Positions 36,301 through 44,481 of a DNA stretch of 64,000 bases are shown here, one piece after another; positions within the stretch are counted from its first letter, which is position 1, and each line of letters opens with the position of its first letter. This stretch comes from Corydoras sp. C115. Taxonomy: Eukaryota; Chordata; Actinopteri; Siluriformes; Callichthyidae. The notes beneath the pieces were generated by a model. The model saw only the letters and a program-made list of their open reading frames with translations. It did not search any database and was not told the DNA's origin. The DNA is taken from positions 792,501-856,500 of the forward strand of contig JAFMOC010000231.1 of the NCBI GenBank assembly GCA_019802505.1, in the 5' to 3' direction. Made by a program: the position numbers and the translations under genes.

Positions 36301-39300
36301 CGTGGTTGGTTAAGAGTTAACACCAATGTTGCCAATGACCTGTTGGGGCAACGGGAATGGTACTACCTGCAACGTGGTAGACCTTCTCACTTGGAAGTGT
36401 ATGTAGCATGCTGTGTTATCCCATGATTCAACTGGGGCAGAATCACATGATTAATTGACCTAAAAAAATTAAGTGACCCTTGCAATATGGCCGACAATTG
36501 GAAAGTCCAAAGTAGTGTGCTTGCAACATACTCTCATTCCTTAAAACCCAGCCGAATAACTGGTTATACATTAAACATTTTGGACACAGAACGTGCACAT
36601 CCTTCTGAGTTGCGTAGCTACCATTTAAGGTTACGGCCCACCCAGCAGGTTTGGATGTTCCCGCACCCCTGTGTGTACAGGGCTCTTGTGGATTGGCCAC
36701 ACTCGAAGGACGTTTAAAGAAGTAGGTGCCATGGCTTCTTATTTTAAATATGACAGACGACGGGTATGGAGTGGAGTAATAACTGACAGAAAGTCGTTAG
36801 TCAGGGGGTCATGGTCACGATGCCCTGACTAATATGGACGTCTCCATCTCCTTCCATTGTAGGTCTGCAGTTTGATTTCCAAACCTATGGCACTGCAAAG
36901 TCTGGGATCATCTCGTACATTTGGACGTACATTATGACAGTCGTCACGCTCAAACATGCACCCCGGCACACGAACACTCAGGTTCCTCCAGCTTGGTTAG
37001 GCTTTAATTATTCATGGCGTTCCCAAAATAGACTCTGCTTACAATGGTGAAAACGTTCATCCTACCCTGGAATAAGAGAGGACAGCAAAGGACGAGGAGG
37101 AAGGAGGTGGACGTCCTCAAACGTGATATCCAATGCTATAAAACCAACAACCTGATTTTATTCTGTGGACATTTTGTTGGCGTACATCATGGGATCCTCT
37201 GAATTTCAAGGTGGTTTGAGAGTCGTAATGCTAATAATGCTATGCGTGAACTAACGTTAATGCACATCTGTTGTCGTCAATATGTGACACCAGTGTACGG
37301 CCAGCTATGGGTGGGGTTGTATCGTTGTGGTCTTCCTCCTTCGAAGACAAACAACAATGGTTTGGAACTGGACAACAGCTAGCTACACCATACGTGCTAG
37401 ATACCCAAGTACCAGTAGCTACTGTCTGGTAGGAGAACGGCTTGTATGTTTAAATTAGGCTTCAGGTAAGAAGCTCAGTGAAAATGGGAAGGTCCAACCT
37501 CAATCCCAGATTGGCAAAAGGGGACCTCCTCCAAAATTTGACAGAAAGCCTTCCAGAAAGAAGGCTGTGGCAAAGGGGGCTAGGGTCCAGGGTTTGCATG
37601 TTATCCTAGCTTCTGCTTCCTCCCAATGGCACGCAACTCAGGGGAACAGGACAATGCTAATGCGCCCTCCTAAAAGTCTCCTTTGCTAAAGAGTGCAAGT
37701 TCCTCTGGATAAGTCTCCTTTGGTTCAACCCACTTACTTGAGCGTGGTCATCTCCGTGAGGGAGGGGTGTGTTGCTTTCAGGTAGCTGGCTCGTCTCGTC
37801 TGGGCCTTTGGTGAGGGTTTGGGACTGGAGTCAGAGTCCCCACTGTCATCCTCCGCCATGGCCTTCACGTAGCTGCCACTGCGTATCCTCCTACACGGGA
37901 TCTCGTCGTCCTGCCCGAGAGCGGAGAGGCCACTCCACTCATCCTGAGGTACCTTCATTAGAGAGGGAAAGACGGAACGGGAAACAGAGTTACCTCGTCC
38001 ATACCCTGTGAGGTAAGATAACTCGTGGCTGGCGTCCTAACGATCCCTGTTCTGCAAAAACAGAGTTACCAGTAATTGATTCAGCAAAATAAAGGAGGCA
38101 GATCAAAGGAAACAAAGAGCAGCACTGTTCTAAAAGCAACTAAAGAACATGGTTTCTAAAGACGGGGAACAGGAGAGGAGATGGATGGAGATGAGAGTGA
38201 GAGCAAAGGCACGGGAAGAAAGCAAAGCAGGTGTGTGAATGCTCGCTTTATACCCCGAAAGTCCTTGTTGTTATAGTGACGACCTCGACCCTACAGCAGT
38301 AACGAGAATCTGTTAGTCACGCCCACTTCTGCTAAGGCTGTCCTTAATTCATTCTCACACCACAATTAATACTAGCAAATCCAGCCCCAAATTTTTCGTC
38401 TCGGTGCCTGTCTATGTCCAGCAAAGTGGAACAGCCCCCTCTAGACCCCCCAAAAAACAGCCCCCTCTAGGCCCCCCAAAAAATAGCCCCCTCTAAAAGG
38501 GGGGTTCAAATCCCAGGTCCACTGGGATTTGAGGGTTCAGGTCCACTGAAGTTACCACTGTGGGGTCCTTGAGCGAAACCCTTAACCCACGTTGCTCCAG
38601 AGCGCTGACCCCAACCACCAAGTTGAGATACTTGTACGTCGCTTTGGATAAAAGCATCTGCCAAATAACCCCACGTAACTGTTACTCGCCCACAATGTTC
38701 TTCCCTGGATGGGCACAGGGGAACCCCCTCCCGAAAAAAATGCCAATAACATTACCACAATTTGTTTAGGAATAGTAACGCTATCCTAACACCGCTACAT
38801 GCATCTTTACACATGTATAAAGGTTTGGTGCTAAATGATGACATGCCTACTTGGTGCCCCTATGTAGAGTGCGGGTACTATCCCGGCTGATTCTCTCTAA
38901 CAAGTCATGGAATAAGCGTATGATGATATGACAGGACGTCTTTGGTAACATGGGTTTTGAGATCAGAGATCAGATTTGGAAGCATGGGTCTTGAGATCAG
39001 ATGTTCATGATGATGAAGGTGAGTATGACATCAGTATGACATCAGAAATGTGCTAAACATCGCCCCTACCTGTAGGAACTGGCAGGTGCGGCCCTGCTGG
39101 CAGGTCTGTGCTTTGATTAGTGCTTTGTTAATATTCACCGAGCCTTTCTGGTACACCTCCCGGGCCCTGCTCACCGTCAGCGTGCCGGACCAGGAGCTCT
39201 TCTTCCCCATTGGCCCAGCCTGCTCCACCCGGTCAGGCCCTGGCAGTGCCAAGGCCATGCCTCCTGGAGGCCCCGAGCAGCTGGAACATTTCCCCAGATC

Positions 39301-40107
39301 GTTATTGCTTTGGGAAGTCCTTACAGACGTCCTCCTTGTTCCGAGGGTATTGTAGGCGTGCTCTGTGAAGTAATGCGACTGGGACTTGTGTGCGGGGCGC
39401 CGGCCCATGGTCATGACTCCCGACATCTGGCAGGGCTGGTAGTGGCAGACCTCTCTGTCCAGCATGTCATCGGAACTCCAGTAGCCCGAGGCAGGGGATG
39501 GGGTATGGGGTTTGGGTTCGGAGCGGCTGCGTTCCTTGTTCTTGGGTCGTTTTGAACCTTGCGTGCCCTGCAGACTGGCGACATTTGGGTGAGAGGTGGC
39601 CGTGGGCATGGCCGTGAGGGGCGAGGTGGGCGAGGCATCCTCACTGGCATCGTTGCCATGCTGGCCAGGTCCCTCCAGCGAGTGGGACTTGGTGAAAAGC
39701 TTCTGGACCGAGTGAACCAGATTGCGGATGCGTCCGGGACTGTCGCTCCGCTGGTGCTCGAAGGCCACGGTGCGCTTATACTGCAGTGTGTGAAAGCCGT
39801 CTCTCTTTAGGGGCCTCTGGCCCTCCAGCTGCGCCTCCAGGGCAACTGGCATCACACTGCACGCCTCCATCCCTCCATGCTGCGAGCCATAATGCCTGCG
39901 TGGAAAGGTGCTGCTGGCGATGTCGCCATCGCAGACCGGGTAGTAGGCGTGGCTGTGATTGGCGCTGTGGGTGTGGTTCGAGCCGTGGGCGTCGGTCAGG
40001 CCGAGGAGCTGCGGGTGGCGGTCCAGGCGCATGGCCAGAGAATCGCCGGAGGCGTCACAGCGCGCGAGGGTGTTGTGGTGACTCCGGCTGGAGGGCAAAC
40101 GTTTCAT
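20258..40107 (-). CDS. dlgap1: DLGAP1 / GKAP / SAPAP1 postsynaptic scaffold (ten coding exons)
   Basis: Disks large-associated protein 1 links PSD-95 family guanylate-kinase domains to Shank in the postsynaptic density. The ten exons listed separately join with every phase consistent into 3000 nt, 999 residues (human about 977). Five guanylate-kinase-binding repeats of the R-x-x-S-Y-x-(R/K)-A type are visible (GSYVKAM, ASYLKAT, HSYLRAV, ESYMRAM, HSYVRAI). Two dynein light chain-type motifs follow: SIGIQVD, formed across the exon 5/6 junction, and SVGVQVQ. The conserved C-terminal GKAP domain starts near 'DGRWFLKLLQAE' and ends with the Shank PDZ ligand EAQTRL. Paralogue choice: 'SSCITTYKK' and 'STESIDSMKALTAAIEAANA' match DLGAP1, and the gene converges with TGIF1 as on human 18p11.31. 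The start is taken at ATG 40107 (MKRLPSSRSHH), equivalent to the human MKGLSGSRSHH; ATG 40125 upstream is in frame but not conserved. Confidence 0.95.
20775..20927 (-). CDS. dlgap1: DLGAP1 coding exon 9
   Basis: The acceptor is CTCCAG|AACCCC and the donor CGGAAG|GTACCC; phase 0 on both sides, 51 codons. It encodes 'QDLAGFWDMLQLSIENISLK' in the GKAP domain. Confidence 0.95.
21018..21345 (+). repeat. second interspersed element family (copy 2), in DLGAP1 intron 9
   Basis: Nearly collinear with 6637..6968. It fills most of the 482-bp intron between exons 8 and 9, with its 3' end 'aaaaagcgcaacataaataa' on the plus strand, antisense to DLGAP1. Confidence 0.82.
21410..21501 (-). CDS. dlgap1: DLGAP1 coding exon 8
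   Basis: Phase 1 in, phase 0 out. It encodes ILGKIRSAVGSAQLLMSQKF and 'FRELCEENL'; the donor is CTG|GTAGGT. Confidence 0.95.
21714..22120 (-). CDS. dlgap1: DLGAP1 coding exon 7
   Basis: The acceptor is CTCTCAG|CCATCG and the donor GAGGAGA|GTGAGT. It encodes 'TRSDSVTAGVQADLDL', 'STVSIQGSGNHYHACA', 'DPSVLPPPEPWMD' and 'DGRWFLKLLQAEVERMEGWC', all hallmarks of DLGAP1. Confidence 0.95.
22687..22895 (-). repeat. divergent SINE-like element with (CA)n
   Basis: It has the family tail (CCAT)n and 'gggcgctgggcaggacgcc', then a (CA)n run at 22813-22847. The right part ('aatcgaaccggcgacc') is not the usual head, so this is either a different subfamily or a composite. It lies in DLGAP1 intron 6. Confidence 0.6.
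23060..23397 (-). repeat. tRNA-related SINE in DLGAP1 intron 6
   Basis: Full-length copy inserted beside a (CA)n run, with head 'ccaccgtgccgcc'. Confidence 0.85.
23634..23719. repeat. (GT)n/(GTAT)n microsatellite
   Basis: Alternating GT and TGTA units. Confidence 0.9.
23802..23834. repeat. (CA)n microsatellite
   Basis: About 16 CA units. Confidence 0.9.
24247..24329 (-). CDS. dlgap1: DLGAP1 coding exon 6
   Basis: The acceptor is TGTGCAG|GTGGAC and the donor AACGG|GTGAGC; phase 0 in, 2 out. Its 27 complete codons encode VDGPEETEVSGELCRF then QSVGVQVQEEN. It completes one dynein light chain-type motif and holds a second. Confidence 0.92.
24353..25096. repeat. 21-bp minisatellite in DLGAP1 intron 5
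   Basis: About 35 tandem units of 'ctctagncccacccaccan' plus two bases. The unit is a multiple of three and lacks stops in some phases, so long frames appear on both strands. These are repeat artefacts. The array starts only about 25 bp upstream of the exon 6 acceptor in the gene's own orientation. Confidence 0.95.
25226..25584 (-). CDS. dlgap1: DLGAP1 coding exon 5
   Basis: The acceptor is TTCGCAG|TGTCGT and the donor ATACAG|GTGAGT. It encodes 'SSCITTYKKAPPPVPPRS' and 'STESIDSMKALTAAIEAANA', ending RKCLSIGIQ. It would also be the first shared exon of a short isoform (see 33570..33597). Confidence 0.95.
26229..26301. repeat. (GT)n microsatellite
   Basis: Two GT runs split by 'ttgagtggaat'. 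Confidence 0.9.
26452..26690. repeat. (CA)n/(TA)n compound microsatellite
   Basis: A GA run, then alternating CA and ATATAT blocks over 240 bp in DLGAP1 intron 4. Confidence 0.9.
26868..27330. repeat. palindromic 'ctagtgcactag' repeat cluster (A)
   Basis: Repeated units with 'cagatctagtgcactagata', 'gtgtcagcc', 'agtgcactac' and 'tagatttgtagtg.acactaca', each about 100-160 bp. CTAGTGCACTAG is a perfect 12-bp palindrome. The same unit recurs at 40555..41345, 42548..43110 and 50760..52462. Confidence 0.8.
27447..27499. repeat. (GT)n microsatellite
   Basis: About 26 GT units. Confidence 0.95.
27730..28270. repeat. 'gtccgaaatcgcatactgc' repeat cluster
   Basis: Several degenerate copies of a unit with 'tccgaaatcgcatactgca', 'tactaaacagtacacaag' and 'agtatgtccgaa'. 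A related form appears near 41745-41905. Structure suggests a short non-autonomous element; not further identified. Confidence 0.6.
28459..29056. repeat. CA-rich array with 'aaaatatatcacaatgaac' units
   Basis: About 600 bp of (CA)n split by spacers and, from 28680, by seven copies of a (CA)n-'aaatatatcacaatgaa' higher-order unit of about 60 bp. The Cys/Val minus-strand frames are artefacts. Confidence 0.9.
29158..29296 (-). repeat. tRNA-related SINE, head half only
   Basis: Begins at 'catgtttttggactgtgg' and runs to the head 'aactaagccactttgcccc'; the tail half is missing. Confidence 0.75.
29298..29425 (+). repeat. tRNA-related SINE fragment, body only
   Basis: From 'caaggtaaattaaatgctc' to 'gcgcccgaaacgttctcc', abutting the inverted fragment on its left. 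Confidence 0.7.
30243..30395 (+). repeat. second interspersed element family (fragment, copy 3)
   Basis: Diverged 3' half of the element at 6637 and 21018: 'tcctcacaaggtttcgttcc', 'cttgccaccgtcgcttcag', 'gtactgttgtaaaaagcgc'. Confidence 0.6.
30396..31809. other. DLGAP1 intron 4, unique sequence
   Basis: AT-rich, with no exon-like segment and no repeat beyond short T and AT runs. Nothing further seen. Confidence 0.5.
31821..32166 (-). repeat. tRNA-related SINE with target-site duplication
   Basis: Flanked by 'aaaagttttat' (31810-31820) and 'aaaagtcttat' (32167-32177), an 11-bp duplication with one mismatch. Tail at left, head at right. Confidence 0.88.
32308..32623 (-). repeat. tRNA-related SINE
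   Basis: Older copy with several small deletions and a short insertion ('ggtccagtttgaagccgcc'). Confidence 0.8.
33319..33359. repeat. (TTTA)n microsatellite
   Basis: About nine TTTA units. Confidence 0.9.
33570..33597 (-). CDS. dlgap1: candidate alternative first coding exon of DLGAP1 (short form)
   Basis: On the minus strand, ATG 33597 opens MCGAWIRRL and one extra base before the strong donor CT|GTGAGTAA. The leftover base fits exon 5 (phase 1), so the frame continues as LSSCITTYKK. An in-frame TAA lies just upstream of the ATG and the -3 base is G. The joined product would be 442 residues and lack the guanylate-kinase-binding repeats. A comparable short form of DLGAP4 begins with a private exon joined to the same 'SSC..YKK' exon (family knowledge, from memory). 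A longer overlapping frame upstream (MFDAEDRK...) does not join in frame. Confidence 0.45.
33570..33800 (-). promoter_or_regulatory. CpG-rich internal promoter candidate of DLGAP1
   Basis: CpG-dense island (cggcggcgctcgcggcggtg and similar) in the AT-rich intron 4, right above the candidate short-form exon. The contrast in composition with its surroundings is sharp. Confidence 0.45.
34013..34530. repeat. 'agttgtggcaaccac' tandem repeat in DLGAP1 intron 4
   Basis: About a dozen imperfect units of 'ttataagggattatagtag' plus 'ttgtggcaaccac', spaced 30-60 bp. Each unit contains the small inverted repeat gttg-tgg-caac. Confidence 0.9.
35036..35300 (-). CDS. dlgap1: DLGAP1 coding exon 4
   Basis: The acceptor is CCACAG|GTGAGC and the donor ACAG|GTAGGG. 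It encodes VSEVEVNGKIEAVCESVFSE, 'RMRSHSYVRAIEKG' (guanylate-kinase-binding repeat) and a poly-Thr run before VRTIQSST. The poly-Thr is coded by a GGT/GTG-type repeat at 35059-35082. Confidence 0.95.
35973..36153 (-). CDS. dlgap1: DLGAP1 coding exon 3
   Basis: The acceptor is CATACAG|GATCAG. The donor CCAG|GTTTGC is weak for a GT site, but the flanking residues (MSTISQ|VSEVEVNG) match human exactly. It holds two binding repeats, 'RSHSYLRAV' and 'SRNESYMRAM'. Confidence 0.94.
36200..37730. other. DLGAP1 intron 2
   Basis: No extra exon or recognisable repeat. Nothing further seen. Confidence 0.5.
37738..37952 (-). CDS. dlgap1: DLGAP1 coding exon 2
   Basis: The acceptor is TAATGAAG|GTACCT and the donor TCAA|GTAAGT. 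It encodes 'VPQDEWSGLSALG', 'RIRSGSYVKAM', 'GDSDSSPKPSPK' and 'RRASYLKATHPSL'. Confidence 0.94.
38428..38498. repeat. short tandem 'agccccctctag' repeat
   Basis: Three units of about 25 bp: 'cagccccctctag', then 'ccccccaaaaaa'. Confidence 0.8.
38500..38672 (+). repeat. third retroposon family fragment
   Basis: Contains 'ggggtccttgagcgaaaccc', 'ttaacccacgttgctccag' and 'tcgctttggataaaagcat' with 'ctgccaaata'. This 3' block is widespread in fish SINE-type repeats. It lies in DLGAP1 intron 1. Confidence 0.65.
39070..40107 (-). CDS. dlgap1: DLGAP1 coding exon 1
   Basis: The large N-terminal exon of 346 codons, with donor CTACAG|GTAGGG. It encodes 'IASSTFPRRHYGSQ', 'DGFHTLQYKRT', 'RSDSPGRIRNLVHSVQKLFT' then KSHSLEG, 'GYWSSDDMLD', 'SGVMTMGRR' and 'SGTLTVSRAREVYQKGSVNI', all collinear with human DLGAP1. 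A possible upstream acceptor (CGGTTCAG|AGCGGC) ends the exon near 40168. Confidence 0.94.
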
Positions 40108-40554
40108 CGTCATGGCGACTCTCACACGCCCCCCTCACGCCCGACCAGAACCGGTTCCATGTGCCGCTCTGAACCGAAGGAGACAGGAACAGGGACAGGA
40201 ACAACAAGGACGTAAACCAAAAAAGGGAGGCAGCACGGAGGGACACGAGGAGTCAAAAATGTGAAACAGGGACGGGGTAGGATTAAAACAATGTACGATA
40301 CTGCGGGAAGAACCAAACGGAGAACCGCAAGAAACCAAAACATGGTTCTGTAAAAGGACAAAGGAGGAGGAGACAGAGGACAGACGTGGACGAGAGACGA
40401 GGAGGAAACAAAACGAGATAATGATCACTTACATTGCCTTTAATCTCAACATCACACACTTACAGCCGGCAGAGGAACGTACTTAATCTAGGGTACTAGA
40501 ACTGGAACCATTTGGTCTGGAGTTCAAGAACCTTTACACCGGATATTTTTTACT

Positions 40555-41345
40555 ATTCACTATATAGTGCACTACAACAGTCCCACAATGCAAACAGTCG
40601 CACAATGCACCTGAATTTTTAGTATACATATGTAATAGGGAGCGATTCTGAACACAACTGTAGTGTACACTACAAATCAAGGGGACTTTTGTAGTGCCCT
40701 ATATAGCGAGTCTGGACAACACTACAACATGGCTGAAACACTATCTAGTGCACTACAACAGTACCACAATGCACCTAGATTTGTAGTATACATTAAAGGA
40801 CACCATCTAGTGCACTAGATCTATAATATGAAGCAATTCTAAACACAGCTGTAGTGTACACTACAAATCAAGGGGACTTTTGTAGTGCACTATATAATTA
40901 GTCAGAACAACAATACATGTCTGACACACTATCTAGTGCACTAGATCAGTAATAGGGAGCGACTCTGAACACAGCTGTAGTGTACAATACAAATCAAGGG
41001 GACTTTTGTAGTGCACTATATAGTGAGTCAGAACAACACTATAACAACATGACTGACACACTATCTAGTGCACTAGATCTGTAATAGGGAGCGATTCTAA
41101 ACACAGCTGTAGTGTACACTACAAAATCAAGGGGACCTTTGTAGTGCACCATATAGTGAGTCAGAACAACACTACAACACTATCTAGTGCACTAGATCTA
41201 TAATAGGGAGCGACTGAACAGAGCTGTAGTGTACAATACAAACACTACAACATGACTGACACACTATCTAGTGCACTAGATCTGTAATAGGGAGTGACTC
41301 TGAACACAGCAGCTCTACTGCACTAGGGCTGTTGGATGCTACATA
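40555..41345. repeat. palindromic 'ctagtgcactag' repeat cluster (B)
   Basis: Five to six tandem-like units of about 120-160 bp of the repeat seen at 26868, here mostly in the opposite orientation ('acactatctagtgcactag', 'cagctgtagtgtacactaca'). Confidence 0.85.
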
Positions 41346-41386
41346 GGGAGTAGGGGACGAGGGTGTGAGTGATTGGTTTTCATTAC

Positions 41387-41462
41387 CTGATCTGTTTGAT
41401 GTTCTCGTGGCGGCCGACATCCTCACATGACCGCTGCCATCCTCCAATCAGAGGCCACGGTT
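41387..41462 (-). other. possible DLGAP1 non-coding 5' exon
   Basis: A 76-bp minus-strand segment between TATCTCACAG| and GATCAG|GTAATG, just upstream of coding exon 1. Both splice sites are acceptable. There is no in-frame coding extension. Inference only. Confidence 0.3.
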
Positions 41463-42547
41463 CTGTGAGATAACAGCGAGATAACGGCGAGACAGAGGGA
41501 GAGACGAGGACAGAATGAATTGAGGATGGGGTTTTGAGAACGGCGTCCTGAATGCTTCCTCCGTTCGTTCTACTGAAACACAGAACATCAGAATGTCACA
41601 TCAGCTGGAAATCTGCTTAGTCGGCGCTCGCAGCCTGCTGTAGGCAGTCGACTAGTCAGGGCTGCCAACAGTGTTTAAATCACGCAGCGGGGGACAGGGG
41701 GTTCCTGTGAACACTGTGGACGCGCACAACATATTACACAATAAATAGTGCGTCCGAATCCGCAGAACGCATCATGTAGTACGTGAAAATTAGCTACTGA
41801 TACCGCAAGACGGAACCTTCAATTCCGCTGCATCTGAAAGCGCTGAGTAACGGGACGACGGCTTGCGTGTCCCAATCCGCAGTACGCATCACGTAGTACG
41901 TGAAAATTCCCCAACAAAATTGGTTTTCGCAATTACGACCCCGACAAAAACCCCACAGCACGTCACCGTTACAGGGCGTCATGACGGTGAGGTGGTTGGC
42001 ATGTTCTCCTCTCAGTGCTGTGCATCCAGGTTCCCGGTCTGGGTGGAGTTACCACGTTCTCCATGTGTCCCCGTGAAAACAGATGGCGGGGCGCAATTTC
42101 GCCGGTTTTTACGTTGGGGGGGGGGGGGTCCACGTGACCTTTGTTTCCATGGTGACACGTTTCAGAGACGGTAACGGAGCAGCGGGCAGGGACGTCCTTA
42201 ATTATGTGAACTGTAGGATTCTCACGATGTCCTCGTTAATATTTAAATGAGATGCGACTATAAATATGTAAATATGCTGATGGCTGAGGCGCGGACAGGC
42301 TGGCCGCCCCGAGCGTCCCGTCAGCAGATGGTGGAGGGGGTCGCACGCCGGGGTGGAGGGAGCGGCTGAGGGAGGGGCATCACGGGGTCGGTATGACACC
42401 GGTGGAAAAGGGGACGGCCGCAGAGCGCGGACGGCCGTGTTGTTTCTGCTGAAGTGCAGAGTGGGGTGGGGTGCAGTAAGACGCTAACCCCTAGCCGTGG
42501 GCTAACCAAGGCACTAACTATCCACAGGTGCTATAGGAGGTGGAGGA

Positions 42548-43110
42548 CAAGTGCACTAGAACCATCGTAGGGAGCGACTCTGAACATAGCTGTAGTGTAC
42601 ACTACAAATCTAGGGGACTTTTGTAGTGCACTATACAGTGAGTCAGAACAACACTACAACATGACTGACACACTATTTAGTGCAATAGATCCGTCATAGG
42701 GAGCGACCCTGAACACAGCTGTAGTGTACACTACAAATCTGACACGCTATTTAGTGCACTAGATCCGTCATAGGGAGCGACTCTGAGCACAGCTGTAGTG
42801 TACACTACAAATCAAGGGGACTTTTGTAGCGCACTATACAATGACTCAGAACAACACTACAACATGACTGACATACTATTTAGTGCACTAGATCCGTCAT
42901 AGGGAGCGACTCTGAACACAGCTGTAGTGTACACTACAAATCTAGGGGACTTTTTGTTGTGCGCTATACAGTGAGTCAGAACAACACTACAACATGACTG
43001 ACACACTATCTAGTGCACTAGATCCGTCATAGGGAGCGACTCTGAGCACAGCTGTAGTGTACACTACAAATCAAGGGGACTTTTGTGGTGCACTATATAG
43101 GGAGTCAGAA
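42548..43110. repeat. palindromic 'ctagtgcactag' repeat cluster (C)
   Basis: Four to five units of about 130-150 bp. They share 'agatccgtcatagggagcga', a variant not seen in the other clusters, so this array probably expanded locally. Confidence 0.85.
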
Positions 43111-43210
43111 CAACACTACGCCAAACTTAACTCTTCCCTGGATGGGCATGACGCGACCCAGCTGCGATGGCCTCCCCCTCTAGACGGTTGGATGGCCACC
43201 CCTGGATACC

Positions 43211-43497
43211 CCCCCATGCTTTTTCATTGGGGGGGCATGGTGGCTTAGTGGTTTAGCATGTTCTCCTCTCAGCACTGGGGGTCCCGGTTCGAATCCCAAT
43301 CTGAGTGAAGTTTGCATGTTCTCCCCGTGTCCACATGGGTTTCCTCCCACAGTCCAAAAACATGGATCAAGGTGAAATTAATTCTCCAAATTGCCCCATA
43401 TAGAGTGTGTGTGTGTGTGTGAGTGAGTGAGTGTGTGTCCAGTGATAGATTGCCCCCCTGTCCTGAGTGTATCTGTCCAGCGCCCGAGACGTTCTCA
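43211..43497 (+). repeat. tRNA-related SINE, tail missing
   Basis: Good example of the head: A-box-like tggcttagtgg and B-box ggttcgaatcc 45 nt apart, close to tRNA spacing. Ends at 'gcccgagacgttctc'. Confidence 0.85.
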
Positions 43498-43605
43498 ATC
43501 ATCTCGTCAGAACGGACGACGTCAAAACGCTTGGGTTCCTTTGTTCTCGTTTGCACCTTGGTTACCAGACTGACCCAAATTCAGAGCGTCTATCAGGATT
43601 AACCA

Positions 43606-43607
43606 GC

Positions 43608-43640
<33 letters not shown>
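43606..43640. repeat. (CA)n microsatellite
   Basis: About 17 CA units. Confidence 0.95.
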
Positions 43641-43642
<2 letters not shown>

Positions 43643-43710
43643 TATCTGATTATCCCGCTGCTCGGCTGAAAGCGGATGAGCATCTGATCTGAGCTCTGTG
43701 TATAAATAAC

Positions 43711-44034
43711 TCATCCATTATCGTCCGCTTTATCCTCTATTAGGGTCGTGGGGGGGGGGGTTCCCCATCTCCATCCAGGGGAGAACGTTTCGGGCGCTGG
43801 GCAGATACACCCAGGACAGGGGGGCAATCTATCACTGGACACACACACTAGACTATATAGATATGGGGCAATTTGGAGAACTCAATTCACCTTGATCCAT
43901 GTTTTTGGACTGTGGGAGTAAACCGGAGAACCCGGAGGAAACCCACGTGGAAACTCCACCCAGATGGGGATTCGAACCGGGAATCCCTAGCGCTGAGAGG
44001 AGAACATGCCAAACCACTAAGCCAGCGTGGTGCC
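43711..44034 (-). repeat. tRNA-related SINE with probable target-site duplication
   Basis: Flanks 'ctctgtgtataaataac' (left) and 'ctctgtataattaac' (right) look like a diverged duplication. Short deletion in the 'cacggggagaacatg' block. Confidence 0.83.
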
Positions 44035-44205
44035 CTCTGTATAATTAACCTTTCGTTTAAAACGAGGAATCATCCGATTCTGTTCTTTAGACTCTCGAGG
44101 TTCCGAGTCTGCGCTTCTGTCCTCGTCCTCGTCCTGAACCCTGCCAGGAACGCCGGTGACACCTCAGGACACTGTCTTCAGATTTGATCCAAAGCCACTT
44201 ACAAA

Positions 44206-44481
44206 GGGGGCGGCACGGTGGCTTAGTGCTTTAGCATGTTCTCCTCTCAGCGCTGGGGATTCCCGGTTCAAATCCCAATCTGGGTTTGCATGTTCTCCCC
44301 GTGTCCGCGTGGGTTTCCTCCGGGTTCTCCGGTTTCCTCCCACAGTTCAAAAATATGGATCAAGGGCAATTGAATTCTCCAAATTGCCCCATATAGTATA
44401 TGTGTGAGTGAGTGTGCCCAGTGATAGATTGCCCCCCTGTCCTGGGTGTATCTGCCCAGCGCCCAAAATGTACTCCCCTGG
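44206..44481 (+). repeat. tRNA-related SINE, tail missing
   Basis: Head 'ggcggcacggtggcttagtg' through 'gcgcccaaaatgtactccc'. Inverted relative to the copy ending at 44034. Confidence 0.83.

Noticed and set aside
43211..43290. tRNA gene suggested by A and B boxes
   Set aside because: The boxes belong to the SINE head. The sequence around them does not fold into a full cloverleaf with matched acceptor arms, and the same head recurs about 35 times.
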